A stretch of 64,000 nucleotides of DNA from Nitrospira sp. (GCA_030692565.1 JAUYAO010000059.1:62001-126000); one strand, 5' to 3'; shown: positions 1 through 9,073, counted from the stretch's first letter. Made by a program: numbers and translations. The notes: generated by a model not told the origin, from the sequence alone.

Positions 1-40
1 TCCGCTTTTGTGCTCATGGCTCTCCCTCTGCCCCGATTTG

Positions 41-2287
41 TTAGTTCAGCGCGTTCAACGCCGAACCAGCCTTGAACCACGCAATCTGTTGCTCAGTAAT
101 GCTGTGGTTCGCCTGGATGGTGAGCGCCTTGCCATCCGTCTTGTGTATCGTCACCTGCACCGGCTTGCCGGGAGCCAAGCTGCTCAGCCCCGTCACACTG
201 ATACGGTCCTGCTGCTCGATCTTCTCGTAATCCTTCGGGTCAGAGAAGGTCAACGCCAAGATCCCCTGCTTTTTCAAATTCGTTTCATGGATGCGTGCGA
301 AACCTTTGACCAGCACGACTTTGACGTTCAAGAATCGCGGCGACATCGCCGCATGCTCACGGCTGCTGCCCTCGCCATAGTTCTCGTCACCTACCACGAT
401 TGAGCCGATTCCTTTCGCCTTGTAGGCCCGGGCAATCTGCGCGATGGTCAGGTTCGACTCGCCGGTGAGGACATTGGTCCCCTTGCCCGGCTCGGACGAA
501 AACGCGTTATTGGCGCCCAGGAACATATTGTCGCTGATCTTGTCCAAGTGGCCGCGGAACTTCAGCCAGGGACCGGCCGGCGAAATATGGTCGGTGGTCG
601 TCTTCCCCTTGGTCTTGATCAACAGCGGGAGCTTCTCGAAATCCTTCCCGTCCCAACGGGGGAAGGGCTGCAAGAGCTGCAAGCGCTCGCTGGTCGGCGG
701 AATATCGACGGTGAGTCCATCGCCATTCTCGGCCGGCGCAACGAAGCCTTCTTCGCCCTTCGCGAAGCCCTTTGCTGGGAGCTCTTCACCTTGCGGCGGC
801 TCCAGCTTGAATTCTTTCCCGTCCGCACCCTTGAGCGTGCCATTGACCGGATCGAAGCCCAAGTCACCGGAGAGCGCATAGGCCGTGACCACTTCGGGGC
901 TGGCAAGGAACGACAAGGTTTCGTTGATGCCGTCGTTGCGGCCGGGGAAATTGCGATTGAACGAACTGACAATCGAGTCCGCCTTGCCCTTTACACCATC
1001 AGCGCGCTTCCACTGACCGATGCAGGGACCGCAGGAATTCGACAGGACGGTGCCGCCCATCTTCTCGAAGGTCTCCAGGAACCCGTCGCGCTTCATCGTG
1101 CGATAGATCCGCTCGGAGCCCGGCGACACGAGGAACGAGGCCTTCGCCTTCAGACCGGCCTTCATGCCCTGCTTGGCAATGTGCGCCGACCGGCTGATGT
1201 CTTCATAGGAGGAATTCGTGCAGCTGCCGATGAGGGCGGCCTTTACCTCGATGGGGTAGCCCTTTTCCTTCGCTTCGGCAGCCATCTTGGAGATGGGCCG
1301 GGCAAGGTCAGGCGTATGAGGACCGACCACATGCGGCTCCAGTTTCGACAGGTCCACTTCGACGATCTGGTCGTAATACTTCTCCGGCGATTGCGAAACT
1401 TCAGGATCCGCGACGAGCAATTCTTTGTTCGCCATGGCGAGATTGGCAAGGTCTGCACGATCCGTGATGTTCAGATAGGCCACCATCTTCTGATCGAAGG
1501 GGAATACGGAGGTCGTCGCACCAAGTTCCGCGCCCATGTTGCAGATAGTGCCTTTGCCGGTCGCGCTGATGGTCTCGGCGCCGGGCCCGAAGTACTCGAC
1601 GATCTTGTTGGTTCCGCCCTTGACCGTCAGCAGGCCGCAGAGATAGAGGATCACGTCTTTGGGGGACGCCCAGCCGCTCAACTTGCCGGTCAGGCGAATA
1701 CCGATCAACTTCGGATGGAGCACTTCCCAGGGCAGCCCGGCCATGACTTCGCCGGCATCCGCGCCGCCGACTCCAATGGCCAATCCGCCCAATCCGCCGC
1801 CGTTCGGCGTGTGGGAGTCGGTCCCGATGATCAAGCTGCCAGGGAACGCGTAATTCTCCAGCACGACCTGGTGAATGATACCGGCGCCCGGCTTCCAGAA
1901 TCCGATGCCATATTTTTTCGCAGCGGACGCGAGGAAGTTATAGACCTCCTTGTTCTCGTCCATCGCGCGGAGCAGGTCCTTCTCGGAACCCATCTCGGCA
2001 CGGATCAAGTGATCGCAATGGATTGTGCTGGGCACAGCCGCCTGCTTCTTGTTCGCCTGCATGAACTGCAGGATAGCCATCTGCGCCGTCGCATCCTGCA
2101 TCGCCACGCGATCCGGGCGCAAGGCCAACATCGCCTTGCCGCGCTCCCAGGTCTGCGTGTCAAAGTTATCTGCGTGGGAGACCAAAATTTTGTCGGCCAG
2201 CGTCAGGCCGCGACCGAACTTCTTTCTGGCCTTGGCAAACACGTCCGGCATCTTGGCGTAGAGCTTCTTGGCTAGATCCATCGACAT
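41..2287 (-). CDS. acn: Aconitate hydratase, mitochondrial-type
   Basis: Aconitase interconverting citrate and isocitrate through cis-aconitate; in this context it would work in the reductive TCA cycle beside ATP-citrate lyase. The 748-residue protein matches the mitochondrial-type family in length and motifs: the DSHTPNGGGLGG segment near residue 157, and the three [4Fe-4S] ligands C356 (GSCTNSS), C419 and C422 (SNSCGPCIGQW). The C-terminal swivel domain carries GDENYGEGSSREHAA. The start is ATG with AAGGAG about nine bases upstream. It is the last gene of aclB-aclA-acn, 89 bases after aclA. Family assignment is secure; the cycle role is inferred from its neighbours. Confidence 0.96.
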   Translation of the reverse strand: MSMDLAKKLYAKMPDVFAKARKKFGRGLTLADKILVSHADNFDTQTWERGKAMLALRPDRVAMQDATAQMAILQFMQANKKQAAVPSTIHCDHLIRAEMGSEKDLLRAMDENKEVYNFLASAAKKYGIGFWKPGAGIIHQVVLENYAFPGSLIIGTDSHTPNGGGLGGLAIGVGGADAGEVMAGLPWEVLHPKLIGIRLTGKLSGWASPKDVILYLCGLLTVKGGTNKIVEYFGPGAETISATGKGTICNMGAELGATTSVFPFDQKMVAYLNITDRADLANLAMANKELLVADPEVSQSPEKYYDQIVEVDLSKLEPHVVGPHTPDLARPISKMAAEAKEKGYPIEVKAALIGSCTNSSYEDISRSAHIAKQGMKAGLKAKASFLVSPGSERIYRTMKRDGFLETFEKMGGTVLSNSCGPCIGQWKRADGVKGKADSIVSSFNRNFPGRNDGINETLSFLASPEVVTAYALSGDLGFDPVNGTLKGADGKEFKLEPPQGEELPAKGFAKGEEGFVAPAENGDGLTVDIPPTSERLQLLQPFPRWDGKDFEKLPLLIKTKGKTTTDHISPAGPWLKFRGHLDKISDNMFLGANNAFSSEPGKGTNVLTGESNLTIAQIARAYKAKGIGSIVVGDENYGEGSSREHAAMSPRFLNVKVVLVKGFARIHETNLKKQGILALTFSDPKDYEKIEQQDRISVTGLSSLAPGKPVQVTIHKTDGKALTIQANHSITEQQIAWFKAGSALNALN

Positions 2288-2376
2288 GGGAGTTCACTCC
2301 TTTATAGTTTTGAGTCCTGAGCGATGGGTCGGTAGCAGGAGCGACGACCCACGATACAGCACTCGCTGCTTCGCGA

Positions 2377-4197
2377 CTATTTCAGCGGCGGCACTTCACG
2401 TCGCTTCGGGGCTGCGTAGTTTACGAGATAGTCGAACAGCCGAATCAGGCGGCTGTCCTGACGCTTCTGATCCACCCAGTGGCCGATCAAGCCGATCGTC
2501 CGCGAGAGGATGAAGAATCCGTTCAAACTATCGACCGGGAATCCGATATCGACCAACACGGCCGCCATCGTTCCGTCCACGTTGAGGATCAAGTTATCCT
2601 TCTTCGCCGCCGTGACCTGCTCGACCTGCAACGCAAAGTCGAGGCACGGGGTCTTGATGGGCAGGCTCTTCACATACCCCACCAACTCCTTCACCCGCTT
2701 GTCCGGATTGCGGAGGCTCTTCACGCGATGGCCGATGCCGGGCACCGGGCCATGATTCTTCTTCATGTAGGTCAGGAATTCATCGACCGTCATCTTGTTA
2801 TCGGCGGCATGTTTGAAAAAGCGTCCGGCATCGGTGACGGCGCCGCCGAAGCGGGGGCCGATCATGATGAGCCCCGCGGCCACTGACTGGGACAGGCCGA
2901 TCCCGGCGCAGGCCGCGATGATCGTCCCCAACGCACCGCTCACGCAGGGGCCATGGTCGGCTGAGAGCATCATGATGCGCTTGATGATTTCGGCTTCCTG
3001 CTTGGAGATCAACCGCTTGTCCCACAAGAGTCCGACGACATGGGGAATTTCGTAGCCCTTGTTGATGAGCTCGGACGCGGGATATCCGTCGTAGCAGGGT
3101 TCGTCTCCGCGATCGTCGCTGATCGTGGTGCGAATCAACGGAGTGACCATGACTTCATCGGCCTTCATGGCCGCTTCAATACTCTTGGGCAACTTCGGCA
3201 GTGAGGCCGGCTCGACCGGTTCCTTTACCTGGCCGGACTTCAACATGTCCTGATAGACGTCCTTGATCGCCGGACCGAGCGCCCCGAAGGTCGCCGGCAC
3301 AATCGCACCGGACTTTTTGAGGGCATCGGACTTGGACCGGGCCGACCCTTCGCCCTTCAATCCCTCTTTCGCGCCCGCGTGACCGAACTTCATTCCCTTC
3401 GGCAAACTTTCCTGGCAGAAGCCGGAGACCACAGCCATCAACTTCACGCGCCGCTTCTTGGCGCCGTACCACTCAGCCGCGCGCTCTTCGAGATCGCCGC
3501 CCATTTCGCCGACAATGATGACCGCTTTCGTCTGCGGATCGTTCTCGAACATTTCGAGATAGCTCACATAGTCAGTTCCCGGATAGGCGTCGCCGCCGAT
3601 GCCGATGGCCGTCGTAATGCCGTCAGCAAACTGCGAACAGATCCAGATAATTTCGTTGGAGAGACCGCCAGACTTAGTGATGACGCCAAAAGAACCTTCG
3701 CGATAGAGCTTGGACAACACGAGATTATCGAACGCACCGCCGATGACACCGAGGCGGCAGGATCCGGCCGACACAATACCGATCGACGAGGGGCCGTTAA
3801 ACACCTTGCTGAGCTTTCTGGCATGGGCCCCGAGGATCTTGGCGTCCTTCTCTGGCACGCCTTCCGTGATCATCGACACCACCTTGATGTGCGTATCGTC
3901 GAGGGCTTCCATCCCACCCTTCATGGCACGATCGGCACCGATGTAGACGAGGCTGGTATTGATCTGAGGATGGTGCTTGGTGGCTTCGGCGACCGTTTTA
4001 TAGATGGGGACTGCAACCAGACCGCTTCCGTAGGGAATCTCGTGCGTCTTGCCGGCATCCGGCGGATAGACAAAGGCCAGGACGTTCAGCGAACGCTTGA
4101 TCAGATAGCAGAACTCGGCCATCCGGCGCGCGGCGTTGACGCCTGCCACGCCGCCCTGAATGACCACATAGGTATCTTTGTTTGCCAGGATACTCAT
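2377..4197 (-). CDS. aclA: ATP-citrate lyase alpha subunit
   Basis: Large subunit of ATP-citrate lyase, which cleaves citrate to acetyl-CoA and oxaloacetate at the expense of ATP and is the key step of the reductive TCA cycle. The N-terminal half is succinyl-CoA-synthetase-alpha-like with the phospho-histidine motif GHAGAKEG (H273). The C-terminal half is citrate-synthase-like, with HGPCVSGA, GPRFGGA and PGIGHRVKS. The length of 606 residues fits the two-subunit bacterial enzyme. It lies between aclB (87 bases upstream, a gap filled by heptamer repeats) and acn. The reading frame is intact. Confidence 0.96.
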   Translation of the reverse strand: MSILANKDTYVVIQGGVAGVNAARRMAEFCYLIKRSLNVLAFVYPPDAGKTHEIPYGSGLVAVPIYKTVAEATKHHPQINTSLVYIGADRAMKGGMEALDDTHIKVVSMITEGVPEKDAKILGAHARKLSKVFNGPSSIGIVSAGSCRLGVIGGAFDNLVLSKLYREGSFGVITKSGGLSNEIIWICSQFADGITTAIGIGGDAYPGTDYVSYLEMFENDPQTKAVIIVGEMGGDLEERAAEWYGAKKRRVKLMAVVSGFCQESLPKGMKFGHAGAKEGLKGEGSARSKSDALKKSGAIVPATFGALGPAIKDVYQDMLKSGQVKEPVEPASLPKLPKSIEAAMKADEVMVTPLIRTTISDDRGDEPCYDGYPASELINKGYEIPHVVGLLWDKRLISKQEAEIIKRIMMLSADHGPCVSGALGTIIAACAGIGLSQSVAAGLIMIGPRFGGAVTDAGRFFKHAADNKMTVDEFLTYMKKNHGPVPGIGHRVKSLRNPDKRVKELVGYVKSLPIKTPCLDFALQVEQVTAAKKDNLILNVDGTMAAVLVDIGFPVDSLNGFFILSRTIGLIGHWVDQKRQDSRLIRLFDYLVNYAAPKRREVPPLK

Positions 4198-4218
4198 CGG
4201 GATCTCCTCTTCAATACT

Positions 4219-4285
4219 GTGACGAGTGACTGGTGACGAGCGACGAGATCGTCCCTCTGGTCACTTGTCACGCGTGACGCGTCAC
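4219..4285. repeat. GTGANNN heptamer repeat with inverted arms, between aclB and aclA
   Basis: Four heptamers in a row (GTGACGA, GTGACTG, GTGACGA, GCGACGA; 4219-4246) are followed by an inverted arm made of TCAC heptamers. GTGACGAGTGAC at 4219-4230 pairs with GTCACTTGTCAC at 4260-4271 with one mismatch. A perfect palindrome, GTGACGCGTCAC, sits at 4274-4285 and its last base is the first base of the aclB stop codon. There is no T-run, so this is not an ordinary terminator. Similar arrays lie at 14235 and 30241. Confidence 0.7.
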
Positions 4286-5481
4286 TATTTCTGAAGCGCT
4301 TTATCGACAATGTCGGTGAGCGGCGTGTTGCGATCGAAGACACTGATGTCGAACCCTTCGTCCTTGAGCGCGCGCATCGCGTCGAGCCCTTCCTTCTCTC
4401 GCGGGCCTCCGCGACGCACCCAGATCTTCACGCCCTTGAGCTTCCCTTCCGCCTTGGCTTTGCGGAATCCGTTGATGATGCCGCCGAACGTCTTCACCAC
4501 GTCGGTGAAATTGGCAATCGCGCCGCCGACAATGATGTTCTTGATTCCAGGCAAGGAGCAGACTTTCTCCGTCAGCACTTCAACCGCCCAGTCGGGTGGA
4601 TCGCCGGAGTATTCGGCATAGTTCGCCAACTTACCGCCGCGGGCCACGACCGCATCGGAGTAGTACACGCTGGCACCGCCGCCGGCTGGCAGCATCGCCG
4701 TATCACCACCGGGAATTTCGATGAACTTGACCGAGCCCTTGATCTTGCTGTCGACCGCCATGACCTCCTCTTCCTGCTTGGAGTAGGCCCGGCCGAACTC
4801 GGCCGCAAACGCAAAATTCCAATCCGGATGGCGGAACTTGGCATCGCCGTCGAGCAAAGTCACCGCATCCAGCGCCACCAGTTCGCCATCGCCCGCGCGA
4901 GTCACGACGGGATTGACCTCCAGGTACTGCGCATCTTCACTATCGAAGCAGGCAAACATTTTCCCGGCAAACTCGGCCATTTTCTTGGTCAGCGGCCCGG
5001 TAAATCCCGCCTCTTTCGAAAGCTTTTCGAGTGCCTCGGCGGAAGGGGCCTGCCCGATCTCGAGGCAGAGCCGCTTAACCCGTTCCCAATTCGATTCGAC
5101 TTCAATGCCGCCGCAATTCGCGACGAGAATTTCACTGCCCTCGCGCGTGGATTTCACGGCGCAATAATATTCTTCCTTGTGGGCAATCATTTCTGACACG
5201 ATGACCTGCGTCACCGTGATGCTCCCGACTTGGCGGCCGATCATTTCCTTGGTCGCGGCTTCCGCTGCCTTGAAATCCAGATCGACTTTGACCAAACCAA
5301 GCTTAAACCGCGACCCAAGGGCCTCGTGGGCCTTGGCGACGAGCTTGGATTTCTTCAGCCATTCATTCGCTTGCCCCAGCTTCGTCAACTCATCGACAGA
5401 TGTGACGACGACGTAATTGGGGACGTTGATCCCCCACTTCTTCATCAGCCCCATTCCGGGACCTTCAAGCACCTTGGCCAT
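4285..5481 (-). CDS. aclB: ATP-citrate lyase beta subunit
   Basis: Small subunit of ATP-citrate lyase: an ATP-grasp domain in the N-terminal two thirds followed by a CoA-ligase-type domain, as in the beta subunit of succinyl-CoA synthetase. Visible features are the ATP-grasp stretch ending YLEVNPVVTRAGDGELVALDAV (two parts, around residues 195-215) and the GGAIANFTDVVKTFGG segment near residue 320. The length of 398 residues is normal for two-subunit enzymes. It is the first gene of aclB-aclA-acn, with GGAG eight bases before the ATG and a consensus-like promoter about 50 bases upstream. Confidence 0.95.
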   Translation of the reverse strand: MAKVLEGPGMGLMKKWGINVPNYVVVTSVDELTKLGQANEWLKKSKLVAKAHEALGSRFKLGLVKVDLDFKAAEAATKEMIGRQVGSITVTQVIVSEMIAHKEEYYCAVKSTREGSEILVANCGGIEVESNWERVKRLCLEIGQAPSAEALEKLSKEAGFTGPLTKKMAEFAGKMFACFDSEDAQYLEVNPVVTRAGDGELVALDAVTLLDGDAKFRHPDWNFAFAAEFGRAYSKQEEEVMAVDSKIKGSVKFIEIPGGDTAMLPAGGGASVYYSDAVVARGGKLANYAEYSGDPPDWAVEVLTEKVCSLPGIKNIIVGGAIANFTDVVKTFGGIINGFRKAKAEGKLKGVKIWVRRGGPREKEGLDAMRALKDEGFDISVFDRNTPLTDIVDKALQK

Positions 5482-5527
5482 GACGACACTCCTTCAGCGT
5501 AGTGGAAACCAGCGATAAGGGAGCCGG

Positions 5528-5556
5528 ATTGTAGCGAAATCGCAGGGATGACTCAA
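5528..5556 (-). promoter_or_regulatory. Sigma-70-type promoter of aclB-aclA-acn
   Basis: On the - strand, TTGAGT (5551-5556) and TACAAT (5528-5533) are separated by exactly 17 bases. The -10 box ends about 47 bases before the aclB start. This is the best promoter match in the 232-base gap between mutM and aclB. The gap also holds a small inverted repeat, CTTGCC/GGCAAG, at 5606-5624. Confidence 0.7.
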
Positions 5557-5713
5557 TACACCAGAGGTACTAACTTGGGGAAGCTCAAAAGGCCTAGTCC
5601 GTCAACTTGCCCATAATAGGCAAGCAGCACGTAACACATTGAATCATTAGGATATATACTCCAGATAGCACCGCCGCACTTCGTTCATTGCGTACATGAT
5701 CTCAGGGGCAATC

Positions 5714-6553
5714 TCAACGACGCGTCCGAATCTTCTGACAGGTGGTGCAAATAAATGAACTTCGCTCGCTTTGTATGCGCCGGATTAGGGCCCCACATTT
5801 CCCCGGACAAGGGAGCCCCTCCTTGCCATACACGAGGTGGCGTTGCTTATACGTCCCTTCGGAACCGTCCGGAGCAAAGAAATCCTTCACGCTGGACCCC
5901 CCGCACTCAATGGCCTGTATTAGAATCGATTGCATCTCATGGTGGAGACGGCTGGCGGCAGAAGGTGCAAGCTCACTCGCGATCACATTCGGATGCAAGC
6001 GCGCTCGAAACAGGGCCTCATTCGCATAAATGTTTCCGATACCCGCGATCGCTTGTTGATGCATCAACACCGCCTTCAAGCGACGTCGGGAGCGGCGGAG
6101 CAGCTGAGCAAACTCTTCGCCGGTGACATGAAGCGGGTCGCATCCAAACCGCCTGGCCAGATAGCGATCGAGCCCCGCGCGATCCAGCAAGGAAAGCCGT
6201 CCGAACCGGCGCGGGTTCCAATAGCGCAATGAACCGGTCGACGAGGAATCGAAATGCATCGTGTAGTGCACATGCTGGGGGAACTTGATCGACACGGCCG
6301 GGAATAGCAGCAGCCCGGTCATCCCGAGTTCTGCCACGAGATAGCGCCTGTCCCCCGCTTTCTCAAATTCAATCGCCACACTCTTGCCGTATCGATCGAC
6401 CGCCGTCACTACACTCCCGGGATACCACCAATCCGTATCGCCGCCCTCGCGAACGATATCGGACCTCCCGACGAGGACACCGGTAACCTGCGCTCCAATC
6501 AAGCGCGCACGAAGTTGACGAGCCGCGACCTCGGCTTCGGGAAGTTCAGGCAT
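5714..6553 (-). CDS. mutM: Formamidopyrimidine-DNA glycosylase
   Basis: Base-excision repair glycosylase/AP lyase removing 8-oxoguanine and formamidopyrimidines. The start is set at the ATG that gives MPELPEAE, because after Met removal the N-terminal Pro is the catalytic nucleophile; an upstream extension of 25 codons is open but would bury it. The 279-residue protein shows the H2TH region (IGNIYANEALF) and a C-terminal zinc finger. The finger reads CPGKC rather than the usual C-x2-C in its first half, with CTTC in the second half. It is probably a single gene or cotranscribed with the phosphatase upstream. Confidence 0.93.
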   Translation of the reverse strand: MPELPEAEVAARQLRARLIGAQVTGVLVGRSDIVREGGDTDWWYPGSVVTAVDRYGKSVAIEFEKAGDRRYLVAELGMTGLLLFPAVSIKFPQHVHYTMHFDSSSTGSLRYWNPRRFGRLSLLDRAGLDRYLARRFGCDPLHVTGEEFAQLLRRSRRRLKAVLMHQQAIAGIGNIYANEALFRARLHPNVIASELAPSAASRLHHEMQSILIQAIECGGSSVKDFFAPDGSEGTYKQRHLVYGKEGLPCPGKCGALIRRIQSERSSFICTTCQKIRTRR

Positions 6554-6654
6554 AGGGCCCTTTACGCGATGAAAAGAGATGGCGCATCGACACAAATCAT
6601 TACGCCATGCGAACGGAGGGAAACGCAATACTGGAACGACCTCACCTAGACGAG

Positions 6655-7107
6655 CTACACGGCACGCGGGGCAGACGTGGATCCTGATTTCTTGCCGGCT
6701 CGATTGGCACGCAGGTTGATTAAGTTCTCAATGGTCGTCTGCAACTGAGGAAGCGGCATCGCTCCAGGCCGACGGGCTTTGACAAACGCCACGGCCTCTT
6801 CATAGGACAGGCCTTGGTTACAGCAAAAATAGGCAATCAAGACGGACGCAGACCGCCCCATCCCCGCACGACAGCAGACCAGCGTTCTGGCTCCTGCGGC
6901 ACGCGCTTCGAGCCACGTCACCGCACGGTCGAGCCGAGCAGGGTCGACGGCTGAAAACTCTTTAAATGGAATATACTCGTAGTCCAACCAGGCAGGAGGC
7001 TCAACTTTAAACTCTTCTGCCACCAGCAACAGTCCGGTAACTCCCGGCATGGGGTTCCGAGCATCGTCGATATTGCCAAGTATCAAGGTTTCAGAAATCA
7101 CATGCAT
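6655..7107 (-). CDS. Dual-specificity-type protein phosphatase with a CC signature
   Basis: Small (150 residues) cysteine-phosphatase-fold protein. The P-loop is CRAGMGRS, with catalytic Cys C79 and Arg R85 in C-x5-R spacing, so phosphatase chemistry is plausible. The conserved His that precedes the catalytic Cys in this family (HCxxGxxR) is replaced by Cys C78. The N-terminal half looks like the usual small DSP beta-alpha core (ILGNIDDA, then a WLDY-IPFKEF segment). The substrate is unknown; such stand-alone enzymes act on phosphoproteins, phospholipids or RNA ends. It lies 101 bases upstream of mutM on the same strand. Confidence 0.75.
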   Translation of the reverse strand: MHVISETLILGNIDDARNPMPGVTGLLLVAEEFKVEPPAWLDYEYIPFKEFSAVDPARLDRAVTWLEARAAGARTLVCCRAGMGRSASVLIAYFCCNQGLSYEEAVAFVKARRPGAMPLPQLQTTIENLINLRANRAGKKSGSTSAPRAV

Positions 7108-7170
7108 AGCAATCTAAGTATAGGATTGCGTGGAACGGGTCAAGGAAATCACGGCTGATCGGCTTCGCCG

Positions 7171-7200
7171 TTGCAGTCTACTGAACCCCCTCGCTATACT
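7171..7200 (+). promoter_or_regulatory. Sigma-70-type promoter before the 7234 gene
   Basis: TTGCAG (7171-7176) and TATACT (7195-7200) are spaced by 18 bases. About 33 bases later comes the ATG at 7234, preceded by a ribosome binding site, AAGGGG. Confidence 0.55.
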
Positions 7201-7233
7201 CACCTATCCGTTCATAACGATAAGGGGAACTGA

Positions 7234-7593
7234 ATGCCTTCTCTCTCACCGGAAGAAGTTGAACAGAGACTGACTTCGGTCCACTGCGCCATTTGTAAGG
7301 ATGATCGGTTCGGGATCGACCGCCGTTTCATGCAGCCGGATGGCGAGTGGCGCGGCGTCTGCATAAAATGCCGCTACAGCTTTCCTGTCTATACTGACAT
7401 GGAGTTTTACCAGCGCACCCAGCCGGATATTCCCTATCGCCTCAAAGAAATCGCCTGCCGCACCTGTCAACACCGCGGAGTCTCATTGGATTTTCGTATT
7501 ACCATGTCGGTTCGTGAAGCGATCTACTTTGTGACCTGTCTCGGCTGCAAGGCCCAATTCCCCGAGCAATCGTCATTGGAAGCCTTCGAATAA
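7234..7593 (+). CDS. Small protein with four CxxC pairs (double zinc-ribbon-like)
   Basis: A 119-residue protein that I do not recognise. It has four Cys pairs at 18/21, 43/46, 75/78 and 102/105, in a repeated layout: two halves, each with two CxxC knuckles about 22-24 residues apart. This is what a pair of zinc ribbons looks like. No signal peptide or membrane segment is visible. It has a good promoter and ribosome binding site and is followed after 37 bases by a second small gene on the same strand. Function is unknown; nucleic-acid or protein binding is only a guess. Confidence 0.7.
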   Translation: MPSLSPEEVEQRLTSVHCAICKDDRFGIDRRFMQPDGEWRGVCIKCRYSFPVYTDMEFYQRTQPDIPYRLKEIACRTCQHRGVSLDFRITMSVREAIYFVTCLGCKAQFPEQSSLEAFE

Positions 7594-7630
7594 CTCCCCT
7601 TAAGTCAGCCTGCGGGTGTATACTGAAATT

Positions 7631-7804
7631 ATGGAAGATAAGAACAAACAGCAGGAACCAGCGGCGGCACCGAAGGTCCGCAAGGAAATCCCCCTTATTT
7701 CCGTGCCCAATGATCGCGATATGATCGCCGCCGAAATGGCAGAAATGTTCGACGAGGACCGCGTCAGCCACCAGCACGGCAGTTCAGAGCCGGAAGCGGA
7801 CTAA
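7631..7804 (+). CDS. Small acidic hypothetical protein
   Basis: A 57-residue protein if it starts at the ATG giving MEDKNKQQ; an upstream start at 7616 adds five residues. It is charged and low in hydrophobic residues, with a PKVRKEIPLI segment and a DRDMIAAEMAEMFDED acidic helix. I recognise no domain. It follows the CxxC protein in the same direction and ends nine bases before the converging Rsm22-like gene. Coding status is moderately likely because the frame fills the gap neatly. Confidence 0.5.
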   Translation: MEDKNKQQEPAAAPKVRKEIPLISVPNDRDMIAAEMAEMFDEDRVSHQHGSSEPEAD

Positions 7805-7813
7805 CGCGCTTCA

Positions 7814-9034
7814 TCAGATCGATCGAATTATCTGCACGGTCCCGTCGCGCTCGATTCGTCCCACCGCCGACACTTTCCCTTCCCGCTCTTTCCGCACGAC
7901 TCGCTCAATGCGCACGATCGCACCGCGATGCCAGTCATCCAGCGGCGCATTCGATTCAGATTGCAAGCGATCCTGACGTCCGATTTCCGACCGCCCCAAC
8001 TCGTTGCAGAGCCACGCCCGCTTCTCACCTTTCAACTCCCGCAACTCACTCACGACGCGATAGACATCCGGCCTACGCTCGACGATGGTTCGCCCGTCTT
8101 TTCGGAGCAGGAGATACGAAAACTTCAAGGCGTCTTTTACAAAACCCACCGCGTCGTCAATTTGTTGAATTCCTGGCGGGGTCTCCCAGACTCGCTCTTC
8201 ATGGCACCAATCGAACGGATTTACCAGTGCCGGACAACTGTTTTCGTGGAGACAGGGGCTATAGAGCGTACACAGCTGTTCCTGAATCAATCGATCCCGT
8301 AGCTGATGCAGCGCTCTCGAGGTATCCCGTAAAGCCGGCTCGACGATCATCAGCGTGCCGGTCGGAGCTAACCTTGCCAGAAGCTGCGTCACGAGTCCTA
8401 CTTTTGCCTGCACAGGATCGGCATTTCGGGAGTAGAGTTCGTTCAGGCAATTCGCCGCAATGATCAGATCATAGGGAGCGTGCTGTTCAACCTGACTGAG
8501 CCACCCCCCATTCGGCAATCGCTCAAGATTTCCCTCATGGGTAATCAGTCTTCCGTCAATAGCTCCAGATTCCCGGCCGTAGACCTCCCAGAGGCTCCTC
8601 GCCTGTTTCAGCGCTTCTGTTGAACCATCGACCGCGACAACGGTGAGGTCCTTGATTCGCTCCGACCAATGCTGATGGAACCAATCAAGGACGGCCAGCA
8701 CCCCTGCGCCCGGTCCCGACCCCACGTCAAGAATGCGGATCGAACGACCGGAGGCTTGCTCCGGCCAGGCCGGCGGCATTTCGTCGAGCAGAACCTGAAT
8801 CTTGGACAGGTTTACCGGCAGGAAGTATTTGAGATAGGCTGCGGCATGCCCCGGATGATCGAGATAGTCGGATCTCAGTGAGGCGCGATCTTTTGTAAAG
8901 AGTCTCGAGAGTTCGGCTACGGCTTCCGCAATGCGATCCATGCCGCTCCTGACAGAACTGGAGGCGACCTGCTCAATGGCGTTGAGGAGGATCGGTGAGA
9001 GACGGGCCACTGTCCGGCGTTGGTTGAAGGCCAT
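7814..9034 (-). CDS. Rsm22-like small-ribosomal-subunit methyltransferase family protein
   Basis: A 406-residue class I SAM-dependent methyltransferase-fold protein. The glycine-rich SAM loop ILDVGSGPGAG lies near residue 100, with the acidic end of strand 2 in VVAVDGS. The C-terminal part has the Cys/His/Trp-rich signature of the Rsm22 family: CLHENSCPAL followed by DWCHEERVW near residues 260-280. In mitochondria Rsm22-type proteins are needed for small-subunit assembly; in bacteria their target is not settled. It converges with the small gene ending at 7804 and is divergent from the gene at 9074, with overlapping start regions. Confidence 0.8.
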   Translation of the reverse strand: MAFNQRRTVARLSPILLNAIEQVASSSVRSGMDRIAEAVAELSRLFTKDRASLRSDYLDHPGHAAAYLKYFLPVNLSKIQVLLDEMPPAWPEQASGRSIRILDVGSGPGAGVLAVLDWFHQHWSERIKDLTVVAVDGSTEALKQARSLWEVYGRESGAIDGRLITHEGNLERLPNGGWLSQVEQHAPYDLIIAANCLNELYSRNADPVQAKVGLVTQLLARLAPTGTLMIVEPALRDTSRALHQLRDRLIQEQLCTLYSPCLHENSCPALVNPFDWCHEERVWETPPGIQQIDDAVGFVKDALKFSYLLLRKDGRTIVERRPDVYRVVSELRELKGEKRAWLCNELGRSEIGRQDRLQSESNAPLDDWHRGAIVRIERVVRKEREGKVSAVGRIERDGTVQIIRSI

Positions 9035-9073
9035 ACCGACCTAGTGTATGCTCACTTCCCGAGGAGAACAATC

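Noticed and set aside
548-2275. Long + strand open frame of about 575 codons opposite acn
   Set aside because: It is the antisense shadow of a strongly conserved aconitase in GC-rich sequence, with Arg/Gly-rich low-quality translation and no ribosome binding site.
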